A DNA stretch of 64,000 nucleotides from positions 520,910-584,909 of the forward strand of contig KN882225.1 of assembly GCA_000934455.1 (NCBI GenBank). The letters are read 5' to 3'. The stretch's first letter is position 1. Each line of letters begins with the position of its first letter. Below are positions 35,480 to 46,550 of this stretch, in pieces. Under the pieces are notes generated by a model. That model had not been told where the DNA came from, made no database searches, and worked only from the letters and a program-made list of their open reading frames with translations. The stretch is from Apostichopus parvimensis. Lineage: Eukaryota > Echinodermata > Holothuroidea > Aspidochirotida > Stichopodidae. A program made the translations under genes and the position numbers.

Positions 35480-36347
35480 CTGTTCAGGACCAGATGTCTG
35501 ATATGAGCAAGATTTTTTGGGGGGAAAAGAACTCACAGAATCATCCTAACTGTACTTATTAAAAACCAAACCTTCATCTCTATTAACTTTGCACATTAAG
35601 GTGCAGAGGAGTCAACTTATGGACAATTTTTATTGGAATATGGCCACGAAACTTCAAATAATCAGCTTGAAAGAAACTAATACAGGTCACTGGAGGTCAA
35701 CCCGAGGTGAAAGGTCACCCAAATGCAGGTCGACTATTGGATTACAATAGCATAACTCCCAACCTTGATGGACATTTGGTTGTGAAGTAATTGCAAAAAT
35801 ACTAGCTTTTTACCCCTAATTGACCTTTGTTGACCTTGGATCATATTACCGTTATGTTCGGAAACCCTACTTCATTCACAGCTTGTCCCAATATATCAGC
35901 CATGTTAGACTTCGTGACTGGAAGTTATTGCAAAACTGTGCACTCTATCCTAAAATTGTTAGTTGCTCTAATGTTCACACACAATGTTATTGCTAAAAAG
36001 GAATCCAAAGCAACATTTGGGCCCCTCATACCTTCAGAAACTGGTGTCCTTTTCAAGCGGGAGTTGGTTTCCTCTATATAGCACACAGAGCTCTATCTTA
36101 TATCAAAATATTTTTAACTGTTTTTCTTTGCCCCATATCTCCGAAATGACCATATTTTTGAAAGATTTTACCTTTTCACCTTACAGTAACATGTAGTTTG
36201 ACACACTGATTCCAAAAAGCAACATGACAAGTCTATACGACCATCCTAACCACATGTACTTATTAAAACCAAAGAAAACCCTCACCTCTGATAACTTCGC
36301 ACAGGAACGTTGCACAGGGGTCAACCCACGGACAATATTGATCAGAT
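35480..36347 (-). repeat. AGGTCA-rich element, reverse copy, left of transposon
   Basis: TTGACCTTGGATCATATTAC, CCAATATATCAGCCATGTTA and GGTCAACCCACGGACAATAT match, in reverse, the units of 30,711-32,340. The homology stops at 36,347 and resumes at 40,747. Confidence 0.65.
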
Positions 36348-36689
36348 GGTCAATTCCAACATCATACCAACAAATTTAAAATCATTGTACATTAAAATTG
36401 TATAAGTTTCCAATAAATAAAATACTTGTAGTTAATAACAATATTTTTTCCACCCCCCCCCCATTTTTGGGTTCATTATGGGGTCGGTAATAACAAATGG
36501 TTGCCGGAGTAAGAAAATTATGGAAAAGTGAAATTTCATTTTATGTAGATCTCTACATAGTAATCATAGGTATGATAATTTTTTTGGACTAATTATATTT
36601 GCTATAGCATAGTGCTCACTTAATAGCTTAATATTTTTTTACACATTAAGGCATTACACAACAGTGCTGAATTGCAAACACGCTCGATT

Positions 36690-36866
36690 TACTGTCACGC
36701 GAGTCACAAAATGTACTGTTTTTCTTCCTCCTTGCTTGCAAAATCGTTTTAATCAAAATAATGAATATCAAGTCTTCACATAGATAGCAAAAGGATTACT
36801 GAATTTTCCTTTGGAGAAAATATTCAAATTTGGCGGAAAATCCCTTTACAATGTCACGCGAGTCAC
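36690..36866 (+). repeat. Left cluster of TGTCACGCGAGTCAC motifs
   Basis: Two exact 15-bp copies about 155 bp apart, inside the left end of the transposon. Four further exact or variant copies lie at its right end. Possible transposase-binding subterminal repeats (inference). Confidence 0.55.
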
Positions 36867-37645
36867 GTAAATTCAAGGTAGTGTTTGTACATATTTACTG
36901 TGTGAAAATTACAGGGATGTTATAGTTTGATGAAAGAATCACTGATTAAAGATATCATATATGCATTCCCCTTTAATAAGGCAACTTGAATAATATCAGC
37001 ACACATAATGATACTAATGATAATAATTTCATTGAAATTTCATAATTCAAATTCGTGAATATTTATTCGCATTATAATGCGTATTTTATCAGCGCGTTTA
37101 GAAAGTTAGCATTTGTGATTGATTTTTTAAGTAATATATAAAAACATAATCTATGTTAGTATCTGGCATCGCCATGTGCTATGACTTCACAACTTTAAGG
37201 TTAACTGCACAATAATTCCCAAATATTCTCAAATATTACTGTACATGTCCTCGCAGTGCAACACTTGCAAGCCCAGACGTGCAACAGTGATACTTTGGTG
37301 AGTATATGTCGCAGAATTTGTTATTGAATATTGGGTTTCTATTCAGATGGCCTTTTGTCAACTTTTTCCTTGCCTCACATTGTATGTAGCAGTTCCACTA
37401 CAAATTCTGGCAACTTGTTACTGATATTTTATACAGGACCACCCATTTTTACGAGAAAGAAGGATCATGGCTGTTTGCTGTAATAGTGCAAGTGCATAGG
37501 GAGGAGGAGGTGCAGGGGAAAGGGGGTAGGTTGGGGTTGTCTCCTAAGCAAAATGTTTTTCCATTTTAAACAACAGAATAACGTAAAATAGCATAATTAG
37601 TCACTGTATTATATTTTGCATTTACAGTAGGTATTTCTCTTACAG

Positions 37646-39689
37646 ATGGGGGACACAACACTCTAAAGTGGCCCTAAATCCAGCAGAGAGGCCAAGAAGG
37701 AGGAGGCAGAAACTCAGGCAACATGGAACTTACACAAACTACAAGGCAAAAAATGCACTGTATACAAGAAGGCACTGAGAGGAAACAAAAGGAGGTTTGA
37801 AGCAGTTGTCACCAGCAGAGCAAAATGAGCTATGTCACCTGAAAAAGCAACAGGCAACACTGGGGCAGAGGAAATATAGACGAGATAAGGCTACAGACAT
37901 GGCTTCCCCCATAACTACTCCTGGTGTACATGCGCAAGCATATTCTGCAAAACAATCCTTGCATCGCGCAGTCAATGGTGTGTGGTCTGCCTTCCCCAGA
38001 AGCCTTAGGAAAAGGGCCTCTGTTATGAGGAAGGTTTCATCTGGCTTCTGGCAGCCTGCCGTCAATGATGGGAGAGGGAGACGGGTGGACAGTATTTCTG
38101 AGGGGCTACATGCCAAGGTTACTCAGTTCTATGAACGTCGCGATATCAGCAGAGTTGCCCCAGGTAAACGGGATACCGTGATCGTACGGTAAGAAAGCGG
38201 ATAGCAGAAGCTGCAAAAGCGATACTTGACCATGACCATCAACGAAGCCTATGCTCTCTTCAAGGAAGAAAATACAGACGCCAAGATCTGGAGAAGTAAA
38301 TTTGCTGAACTACGCCCCCCCCCCCCTTGCTGTCATGCTCAGTTCTGAAACCCCAGCAACCTGCACCTGTCTCTACCACCAGAATAGGACTTTGGCTTTT
38401 GATGGAATCCACAAAGTAATTCCATCCATTGCAAAGTACACCAGTGAGTTTCCTTGAACATGTGTGCTTTCACCAGAGTCAGAATCCTGTTGGTTCGGAG
38501 AATGCAGTCATAATGCTTGCGGCTTCACCCACGTGTATCCTGTTCCAGAGAATGCTCCCATGGGAGAGGCAACAAAATGGATGCAATGGGAAGAAGTTAA
38601 CGGTCATCTAGCAAAGTGTGAAGTTGAAGGCACAGTACAAAATTTGTAGGACTACATGTCTTCCAATGCACCGAAAATATTGACCCACAGTTTCATCAAA
38701 CGCAAACAAGCGGCCAAGTATGAAACCGACAAATTCAAGGATCTTCAAATGATTCTGACGTGGCTGTTCTCGAAATGGATTTTGCAGAAAACTATACCTG
38801 CAAAGCCTAAGACGAGGTTCAATCCGCCCACTGGAACCAGACACAGGTGACTTTATTTACTACAGTGACCTGGTTTCGTGAAGCTATCCTCTCGCATGTT
38901 ATTGCCAGTGACCTTCTCCGCAATGATAAGACATTTGTTGTCGTGTTTACAGACTATATCATCTCTTGTCTACCTGATGGAGTTTCAAGAAAGTTAGAGT
39001 GTGGACAGATGGACCAGCAAGTCAGTTCAAGAACAAGTTTGTGATGGCAGCAATGAAAGTTGTGGCTGATCAACATAATGTACAGATGACGTGGAACTTC
39101 AGCGTTACCAGTCATGGGAAAGGCCTAGTGGATGGGATCAGCGGCACTCTGAAGCGAATGGCAACGGAACGGGTCAAGAATCGCCAGTGCATTATTAATA
39201 ATGCATACGACTTCCAGAAGGCTGTTTCAGGATCGAGCATCGAAGTCACCCTGATTTCCCGTCAGGAAATACAGAATCCAGAGAATGCACGTCAAGCAAG
39301 AACTGATAACTAAGCGATATGGCTCAGAAACGACCACAGTCACATATCCCAGCCGCAAAGCAGATGAGAATGATCCATCGTCTGCCACTGAGAATGATGA
39401 ATAGAGTACGGTTGCTGGTGCTTGCAGCACAACTAAGCCGAATGAGCCTGCTGAAATGTTCTTTCACCATCCAATCATCTAAGACACTTCGTATGGGGTC
39501 TACTGGGAGGAATCGGACTATTGGTTTGTTGGAAGGGTCCTAGAAGAGCAAAGTAGCAAAGTAAAGATGGAATTCATCCACAAGTCTTCGCAAGAGGCCA
39601 ACAGCTTCAAAATAGCGAATGATGTAGCAGTCATGGCAACCACCCAAATCTTCACTCCCGTCCAGCCACTATTGCATATTTCTTCATGA
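37646..39689 (+). pseudogene. DDE-like transposase gene of the 36-41 kb element
   Basis: Follows an acceptor (TATTTCTCTTACAG). N-terminal region: a basic stretch (NPAERPRRRRQKLRQHG, then YKAKNALYTRRH), a KYRRDK segment, and SLHRAVNGVWSAFPRSLRKR (near 37,950-38,020). Core near 39,000-39,170: VWTDGPASQFKNKF, then TSHGKGLVDGISGTLKRM. C-terminus near 39,500-39,689: YWEESDYWFVGRVLEEQ, then VKMEFIHKSS, an SH3/Tudor-like module. The acidic D-G and D-G-I residues would be catalytic, by analogy to RNase-H-fold transposases. The frame changes several times and has in-frame stops, so it is inactive. The same domain order is seen at 47,974-50,490. Confidence 0.6.
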
Positions 39690-40324
39690 CGACAAGTTCT
39701 CTGAAATTATCAGATGGTGATTCAAGTTAGCCAGGGACAAATATAGAGAGTTCTGCAAGTTCACAATGGCATGATCACAAACTCCACTTGTTGATTGTTT
39801 CTCCATAGTGTTTGAACTATCTGACATTACATTTACACACATTATTAGTGTGCTATTGGCTGCAGTGTTAGAAATTAATGAAATTGAATACAGCTGTTAC
39901 ACTTTTAGTTTATTCAAATATGACAAATAAGAATGGTCATTTTAATCACTATGAGATTGAATACAGCTGTTATACCTTTGGTTGATTCAAATATGACAAA
40001 TGAGAATGGAAATTTCAATCACATTTTGAGAGATGTTTCTTCTATAACTTTCAAATGAGTGACTTCAACAGACTAAATATCGTTATCAATATTAATTGAC
40101 AAGATATATTGCCTGAAGAACTTTACTACCCGTACAGTATATTACCTACTGTCTGCAGTCATGCGGGTAACTCGGGGACATTAATATCATCTGGACATTC
40201 CCAAAGGGAAGTTCCTTTTGGCCACTTTCTAGACCGACGTATGTTATATTTCACTATGCAAGATCTATACCTTCGATTCACTACTGCATTTGGTCTACAA
40301 CTATCCGAAAAGTGAACTTGTCAC

Positions 40325-40735
40325 GTGTCACGTGAGCCAGGTTTTTTTGTCACGCGAGTCGTAATACATCTTCATCGTTATTTTCATGCGTTACAACATT
40401 TTTCAAAGTTGAATAGCTGTCGCGGTAGAGGTGTTTTTCAACTTCGGTATGATTATAAACAGTTATTGGAAACATTTTGATATAACACATAAGAAATCGA
40501 GCATTTGTGTGTGCATTCTCATTTTTGCTAATAGTAACTGTCACGCGAGTCACGTTTAGTTTTTCGCCAATTTCACCCCCAATACTTGAGGTAAAAATAT
40601 TTTTTCTCTACTGTTGTAAGCATTAAGGCGTACCTTCACTGACTACATGAATGCTTATCTCCCAGGTAATTTCTTTATTTGTTTAATGATATCAAGTAGA
40701 GAGTAATGTCACTAAAAATGTCACACGAGTCACCA
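40325..40735 (+). repeat. Right cluster of TGTCACGCGAGTCAC motifs
   Basis: Variants at about 40,320 (CACGTGAGCC), 40,349 (CGCGAGTCG), 40,540 (exact, CGCGAGTCACG) and 40,719 (CACGAGTCACC). They have the same orientation as the left cluster, so they are direct rather than inverted across the element. Confidence 0.55.
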
Positions 40736-40746
40736 CGGAATTTACC

Positions 40747-41490
40747 AGAAGGTACCTTTGAGATCCGAATATGGCTACGAAAATTCAACTAACCAAAGAA
40801 ACTAATGTAGGTGACCTCTGATAACTTTGCACAGGAACGTCGCACAGCGGTCAACCCACGGACAATATTGATCAGAAGGTACCTTTGGGATCCGAATATG
40901 GCTACGCAAAATTCAAATTACCAAAGAAATTAATATAGGTCACTGGAGGTCAACCTGAGGGCAAAGGTCACCCATAACTTTTCTGACCTATTATTTGGAA
41001 ACAATCCCTTACCCCATTTACAGCTATAACCAAACAAAGTAATACAGGTCACCGGAAGTCAACCTGCGGTGAAATGTCACCTATATGCGGGTCGAATACT
41101 GGACTACAATAGCGTAACTCCTAACCTTGACGGGCATGTTCTTCTCAAGTTATTGCCAAAATACTAGTTCTTGACCCCTAGTTGACCTTGGACCACATGA
41201 CCGTTATGTTTGGAAACGATCGCTTACCCCATTCCCAACTACTCCCAAAATATCAATCATGTCGGACCCTGTTAATGGTAGTTATTGCTTTTTCTAATAT
41301 TTTGGTTTTGGCCTCTAACTGACCTTTGGTGACCTTCACAGGCACCAAATAGGGCACACCTGCTCACTATGGCGGATCTATATACCAAGTTGAAGTTTAG
41401 TCCAACCTTCCTTTGTTGAGTTAGTGTACCCAAGCAAGTGTCACAGATGCACACACGGACACATACACACATACGCCATCATGAATGCAT
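40747..41490 (-). repeat. AGGTCA-rich element, reverse copy, right of transposon
   Basis: Resumes with AGAAGGTACCTTTGAGATCC. It repeats the TTGCACAGGAACGTCGCACA / CGGACAATATTGATCAG unit and ends with the family head in reverse (AAGCAAGTGTCACAGATGCA and CACACATACGCC). Confidence 0.65.
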
Positions 41491-41615
41491 AGGTTACGAT
41501 TATCATCGAAGGCAAAAATGAGTGACATTTTTGTCTCAACAATACGCCCCCCCCCCCCTCACCCCATAATTTATACAATCAGAATGTAAAATTGTCTCTT
41601 TAGCCTTTAGTTAAG

Positions 41616-41870
41616 TTAACTCTTTAACCTCAGGCAGCTTACTTTAGCTTTAATATTTTTCAGTGCCTCCTTTCGCTTTACTAACGTCCATGGCCTTCTT
41701 GACCGGTTTTTTTCACCCGGGGTTTTGTCTTTCCTGAAGTACATGCTAAACAGATGTTTCACCTCTTCAATTTCATCTGGTGTCCATTTGCGTCTCTGTG
41801 TGGTTTTCCCAGCCACTTTTTTGGGCTTTTTACGGTCAGAATTAACGGCAACAGAAAGACATAATGTTGT
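41616..41870 (-). pseudogene. Crypton-like gene, C-terminal basic exon
   Basis: Encodes NSDRKKPKKVAGKTTQRRKW, then TPDEIEEVKHLFSMYFRKDK and TPGEK, ending LRLKS and a stop. The RRKWTPDEIEEV..F..YF...KTPG pattern is the SANT/Myb-like C-terminal module usual in these recombinase proteins, probably DNA-binding. The 5' splice site was not resolved. Confidence 0.55.
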
Positions 41871-42180
41871 GTTGTTATCAAAATATAACTAAAGACACAA
41901 TTAAAGATGTTTTAAGAATACAAAGTATTCCCTCTGGTGTAGGGCTTACATGCAAAAGCTTCCATTCCTTACCTTCATTCCAAAACACTGATGACTACAT
42001 TCAGTTAGGTTTTGACTACAATAGTCAGTAAATATTAAGGCCCTTTTGTAAACATGGTGTTGCATTTAACTTACTATCCTATCATAATCTTACAGCTTAT
42101 ATACTTCATCCCATCCCTACTGGTCACAGGGACTGCACGAGGACTTCACCGGATCTCAACATATAACTTCAAATACTTAC

Positions 42181-42354
42181 AAATTGACAAAGAATCCTCA
42201 TCTTGTTCTGGTAAATCTGTCAGATATTCTTCCTCGACATCCATGTCAGTGCCGTTGCATTTTGAAGCTCTGACAACTTTTCTTACCTCATCATCCGGTT
42301 CCCCAATTTCCGAGGCTTCAGTTGTAGCCTCAGTCTCTTCCTGACCAATCAGTT
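42181..42354 (-). pseudogene. Crypton-like gene, acidic exon
   Basis: Acceptor TAATTTCAG and donor GTAAGT bound a 174-bp open stretch reading ELIGQEETEATTEASEIGEP and onward DDEVRKVV. Its phase fits the exon at 43,508-43,634. An acidic spacer between recombinase and C-terminal domain is typical of the family. Confidence 0.6.
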
Positions 42355-43507
42355 CTGAAATTAGGACATTTGCGTTAAAGTTATTGCTAAAGCACTACAG
42401 TATAACGTGTAGCTAAGCCTATATGATATTTAAACTGTACTGTCATTTGAAGCATCCTCACATATCAATGAACATCACTTTAGGGCTATAAGCACTTAAA
42501 ATGTCAAGTCTTCGGAAACCTGATTGAGTTGTAATTTTCAATCGTAACATTAATCATGGTCAATGTGGAGGGTGTGGACGACAGTCCAGTATGTGCTGCA
42601 CAGCATTGAATGTGAAAGATTGAGGAAAAGACGGTAAAGATTGCTCTGGCTGTATATAAAAGTCAGGTTACTAATAGCCTAATAGGGCATTATGAGTATC
42701 TTAACACAGGTGAAAAATTTAGGAAATTTAAGGAGCAACAACATTTATGTCCCAACAAATTCCCTTGCATTTACTAAATAATGACATAAATACCATCCAT
42801 AACAACCACATAACCGTTATTGTACATCAAGCATTCTCTTAGCAGAAGTCAACAAAAATTTATCATTTGATTCACACTATCCCTCTGATCCTCTCTGGTT
42901 TAGCAAGATCAGATTCAGTGGTCATTACTACCATTGAATATCCTCCTCGAATAACTCCTGACCCTATGAAGAAGTTGAAAGGTGGGATTGGAAGTAGTGT
43001 ATGCCACACACCTTCTTTATTTGAAAAAAAAAATCAGAACTAAACACTTGAAATGTCGATAGACAGAAAACCAAAAGATGAAAAACGAGTAGGAAACAAA
43101 TCATGCAGTGCCTAAAATAGAGTATGCAAGTTATTTAATGCAGGGAATCCTACTAATGTATTACTTGTTTCTAGTTTCATGACACACCACAGATTTGTCA
43201 ATGTCATAAATGTTAGTACGACATTTTTTTCTAAAACATCATTTAACATCATTTAAATGTTTCAAAACTTTATCATCAGCACTGATGCAATATAAACCAA
43301 GGTTACATGTTTATGTTGAAAATAGCAACATACATCCATTTCATGAAACCAACAGCCCAAATAATTTTTTATAAACAATTAATTGAAAGAATCACAGATA
43401 CATCCATGTAATACATGGAAGCCAATGCTGTCAATGACACCTAAGACAGCACCTAATATTTCTTTAGTTGGCTTAATTATGATAGCAGAAGAATGAAAAG
43501 GACTTAC

Positions 43508-43634
43508 GGTTCTTAGCATAAACATAGTTATTTTATATTTAAGGTACAGCATAAGATCTGACATCAATGTCTGTTATATACTGAACAAGTGGCTTGATGA
43601 ATGCTGGCACAATTACCGGAACAAATTTCTCACG
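43508..43634 (-). pseudogene. Crypton-like gene, VPVIVPAF exon
   Basis: Acceptor ATTTTAG, donor GTAAGT, 127 bp. Reads REKFVPVIVPAFIKPLVQYI then TDIDVRSYAVP and NNYVYAKN. This matches the RGKRG..VPVLLT...N.YLFA segment that follows box I in such recombinases. Two in-frame stops (codons TAA near 43,537-43,545) interrupt it. Confidence 0.6.
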
Positions 43635-44442
43635 CTAAAATGAGCAAGTAGCAAATATAAATATTACCAAGCCATTACTAGCAAAGTGGTAAGATGGTGG
43701 ACTGTGGCAGCCAAAAAAGCCATACAAATTGCTGAAAAGTGTAATAAAATATTGGCATAAGACGTGACAAACTATATTATGGCAGTTCAAACATTAACTA
43801 TAATACTAAATAATTAATAAGTCAATGCTTAAGTACGTGGGATAGTATTTGAGTTACAATTTCATGTTTGGCGGCAAATCTGTTAACATTGTTGTTTCAA
43901 CCTTCAATGTATTCAATATTCAGGGCCAATGAGATCAAGATTTCTCTCTCTCCTTCTGTTGACAACTTTAATCCTGTGTAGTCAGACCCAATGGTTGCTT
44001 AGCTGATTTTTTTCTTTTCTCTTTACCCTGACTATCCACCAGTTGAGCAGCACAACTGTAAATAACAGTATTTTGAATTACATGACTGTCATAGTTTCAA
44101 ACCTCCCCTTCCATGCATGCGGCAGACATGGGTGTGCAGTAACAGGTACATGTTTTTCAAGTGGTTACTCATCAAACTAAATACACAGTAATTGTTTTTT
44201 TTTGGTATTACATGTGCCTTCGTTTACACTTACTACAACACCTAGTCTTTGCGAAACCCAATACGATAACATGAAATGTTAAATTATTAAATGGGAAGGC
44301 AGTTACATTGGATGTTAATTGATGTGGTAATTGTGGTTGTGCACATTATGACCCAGTTTCCTTCGTAAAAAAGTATGTCTCTACTGCATTTATCATTTAA
44401 GAATTGTAACAAACTGAAACAACAGGAAAATGTATATATTAC

Positions 44443-44590
44443 CTCTCCCCTGACCTCCATAAGATCCTGTTCTTCTAATAGTTTCTTTTCAAAGTTGCTC
44501 AGATCCCCAGCAATTTCCTCTGAATTTTCATGAACTCCAGATTTTATGGAAAAGTAGCTTGACAATCTGGGAATGACATGTTTTTCATTT
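44443..44590 (-). pseudogene. Crypton-like gene, FEKKLLEEQ exon
   Basis: Reads LSNFEKKLLEEQDLMEVRGE and ends at donor GTAATA, continuing in phase into REKFVPV of the next exon. Family members have L-S-x-F-E-K-x-L in this position. Confidence 0.6.
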
Positions 44591-45057
44591 TTGTGGAACA
44601 CTTACAGTATTGATCCTGTGCAGGACTGATCAGCTGATAGTAATTTTTCAACATAAATTTTAACCAAATCTGACACTACTGTATATTGTTACTACCACAA
44701 AGTGATGAACATAAAGAAATACTACAATTCTAAAATGTGTATTATTAACTCTCATAGAAACCTTCCCTGATATGGCAGCAATATTTTTACTCGTTGATGA
44801 GGGGTACACTACACACCCTATGAAGTAACTATAAGACATGAGGCAATTGAAGAAAAAAATAACTTTAGGTGTATCTCTACTATGTACGTACTTTTAGGTG
44901 AATCTACGGTCTGCTTCAAATAATTCTATGACTGACAAAAGTAAATAATGGACAGACAGACATAAATTACCATCATACATGTGCATTTGTGCTCATACAG
45001 AATGACCAAAATTAAAATTCATTAAAATATAGATTAAAATATGAATGAGGAAAACGT

Positions 45058-45556
45058 CTAACGTTGTACTTCTCCGGGCCGTCTCCTGTTGTAACTAATA
45101 AGGGCAGCCTGCACCAAAATCACAATTTCCCGGAAGTTTGGATATGACTTGTCTTGTACATCACAAGCTGTTGCATCACTGGTTAGGTACTTGCTGAAAT
45201 TCATAATGTGACTATGTTTGCTTTCCACCTTTCTTCCTTCTAGTAGAACACGTTCCAACTTCGTTGTCCACTCTATAGACATCAGCTCAAGGAAGTCCTG
45301 GGCTGATGCATTCTTATCCTGGTTTCGTGTTTGGATGGCTTTAGCTAACTTGATGCTTGCCATGTGCTTAATATCATAAGACAATTTTACAGCATTTGAA
45401 GGAGCTTGGAGATTCTTTACATCTGCAGCATCTTGGTGAGCCATTTTTAATGCTCCATGGGCCACATAAGTAAAATAACGGGGATCCAGGTAATCCTCCA
45501 TGTAGATACCTGTAGATGGCTCCATGTAGATACCTGTAGATGGCGTGACCATGTCT
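45058..45556 (-). pseudogene. Crypton-like gene, recombinase N-core and box I exon
   Basis: After an acceptor (CATACTTAG) it encodes DYLDPRYFTYVAHGALKMA, KLSYDIKHMASIKLAKAIQT and EIVILVQAALISYNRRRPGE then VQR. The RRRPGEV word matches box I (catalytic arginine) of tyrosine recombinases. A 21-bp unit encoding PSTGIYME is duplicated in tandem at 45,500-45,548. Confidence 0.65.
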
Positions 45557-45599
45557 CTAAGTATGAGTAAAAATCTACTTCACAGGCGCATTACGGCTG

Positions 45600-46040
45600 A
45601 AACGTAATTCTTTCGCATGAGCTTCTTCCTATGTTCCTGACAAGCCATTGGTTACCCAATGCTACAAATCAAGGAGTCGGATCTTGCTAACATGCCAATC
45701 ATAAACTTCCTTCACCATGGTGTCACTTGCCTTTCCTGATTCTCTTCGTGATATAATTGAACTTTGTATCAGCAAGTTGCCCTTTGTCTGGCGGGTGAAG
45801 TTTTGTCTGTTTGCTGGACAGTTGCTTTGGTGTCGAGGTATCACTTACAGTTTTAACCACTCTAAGCAAATTGGGCAAGGACCATATTTAGCAATGCTGA
45901 AGCTCTCCTGTTTGTCGGCATGTCTCCTAGCCATTATCATCTCACGACTTTTTTTTCTTCAAACCTCCTTGTGGTGGTAGTTATCCCCTCTGTTCCTGAA
46001 TAGGGCAACAATTTTCTTCCTCTCTCTCTCCTTCTGTAGT
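45600..46040 (-). pseudogene. Crypton-like gene, second finger and linker
   Basis: Reads KERERKKIVALFRNRGDNYH, then ESFSIAKYGPCPICLEWLK, RHQSNCPA and MVKEVYDWHVSKIR. The F..LRN.GN..HN and Y.PCP.CL....RH...C words are family hallmarks. The C-P-I-C...R-H-x3-C finger contains an in-frame stop, and frames change between the words. Confidence 0.55.
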
Positions 46041-46055
46041 ATTATTGCATCACTG

Positions 46056-46546
46056 TCATCTTTGGACACTTGAATTTTCCAATCTGTTGTACTTCAATCT
46101 CTGCTTCATGAGTCTTTCCAAGTATGTGTTGAGTAAAGTTTGTGTATAGTCGGTGGCAGTATGGGCAGCAATGCATTGCAATATACACCCGCTCCCTTGG
46201 TTTCCAATCTGTTGTACTTCAATCTCTGCTTCATGAGTCTTTCCAAGTATGTGTTGAGTAAAGTTTGTGTATAGTCGGTGGCAGTATGGGCAGCAATGCA
46301 TTGCAATATACACCCGCTCCCTTGGTTTCTTTCTTCGACTTTTGGTGGTTGTGGACGTTATAACTGTTGTAACAAAGATTGATTTAATATCACTGTCAGG
46401 AAAAATGTCATCTACTTCAGGTTCAGTGTAGCTATCACCATCCTCACTTGCACTGTTTTCCACAGACTCGGTACTGACCACATCTTTGCTAAGACTGTCT
46501 AATCTTCTGACCCTTGTGGTAATTTTTCAGACCCAGAATCTTCTGC
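46056..46546 (-). pseudogene. Crypton-like gene, acidic N-terminus and C2H2 finger
   Basis: Reads SASEDGDSYTEPEVDDIFPD, then RRKKPRERVYIAMHCCPYCH and LYTNFTQHILGKTHEAE: a C-x2-C...H-x4-H finger after a basic stretch. A 125-bp tandem duplication (46,078-46,202 and 46,203-46,327) repeats the finger and shifts the frame. The coding sequence stops at the AGCA insertion site of the 46,551 transposon and appears to resume beyond 51,232. Confidence 0.6.
46078..46327. repeat. 125-bp tandem duplication within the finger exon
   Basis: Two nearly identical copies beginning CCAATCTGTTGTACTTCAAT. 125 is not a multiple of three, so the event disrupts the frame. High identity implies a recent event. Confidence 0.85.
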
Positions 46547-46550
46547 AGCA
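46547..46550. repeat. Target-site duplication AGCA, left
   Basis: AGCA precedes the left TIR. The matching AGCA follows the right TIR at 51,232-51,235. Confidence 0.6.

Larger units (their letters stand above)
36348..40746 (+). mobile_element. DNA transposon inserted in AGGTCA repeat (decayed)
   Basis: The flanking AGGTCA element is interrupted between GATCAG and AAGGTACC. The proposed ends are GGTCAATTCC at the left and, reverse complemented, GGTAAATTCCGTG at the right. They are flanked by AGAT (344-347) and AGAA (747-750 of 40 kb), a possible 4-bp duplication with one mismatch. The termini resemble GGGTCATTCCGTG of the 46.55-51.23 kb element, whose transposase is related. Subterminal TGTCACGCGAGTCAC words cluster at both ends. 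Long TIRs are not visible, so limits are tentative. Confidence 0.5.
41616..46546 (-). pseudogene. Crypton-like tyrosine recombinase gene, multi-exon, decayed
   Basis: Umbrella for exon pieces on the minus strand, in order: acidic N-terminus and C2H2 finger (46,056-46,546), linker and second finger (about 45,600-46,040), recombinase N-terminal core with RRPGE box I (45,058-45,556), FEKKLLEEQ segment (44,443-44,590), VPVIVPAF segment (43,508-43,634), acidic segment (42,181-42,354) and basic C-terminal domain (41,616-41,870). This order matches zinc-finger/tyrosine-recombinase proteins of Crypton-type DNA transposons and their relatives in fish and invertebrates. The H-x-x-R and tyrosine half of the catalytic domain was not found. 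There are several in-frame stops and a frame-changing duplication. The 5' side is split by the transposon at 46,551-51,231. Confidence 0.6.

Noticed and set aside
44287-44601. Whole 104-aa frame as a protein
   Set aside because: Only the part up to the GTAATA donor at 44,443 shows recombinase-family words. The remainder is intron.
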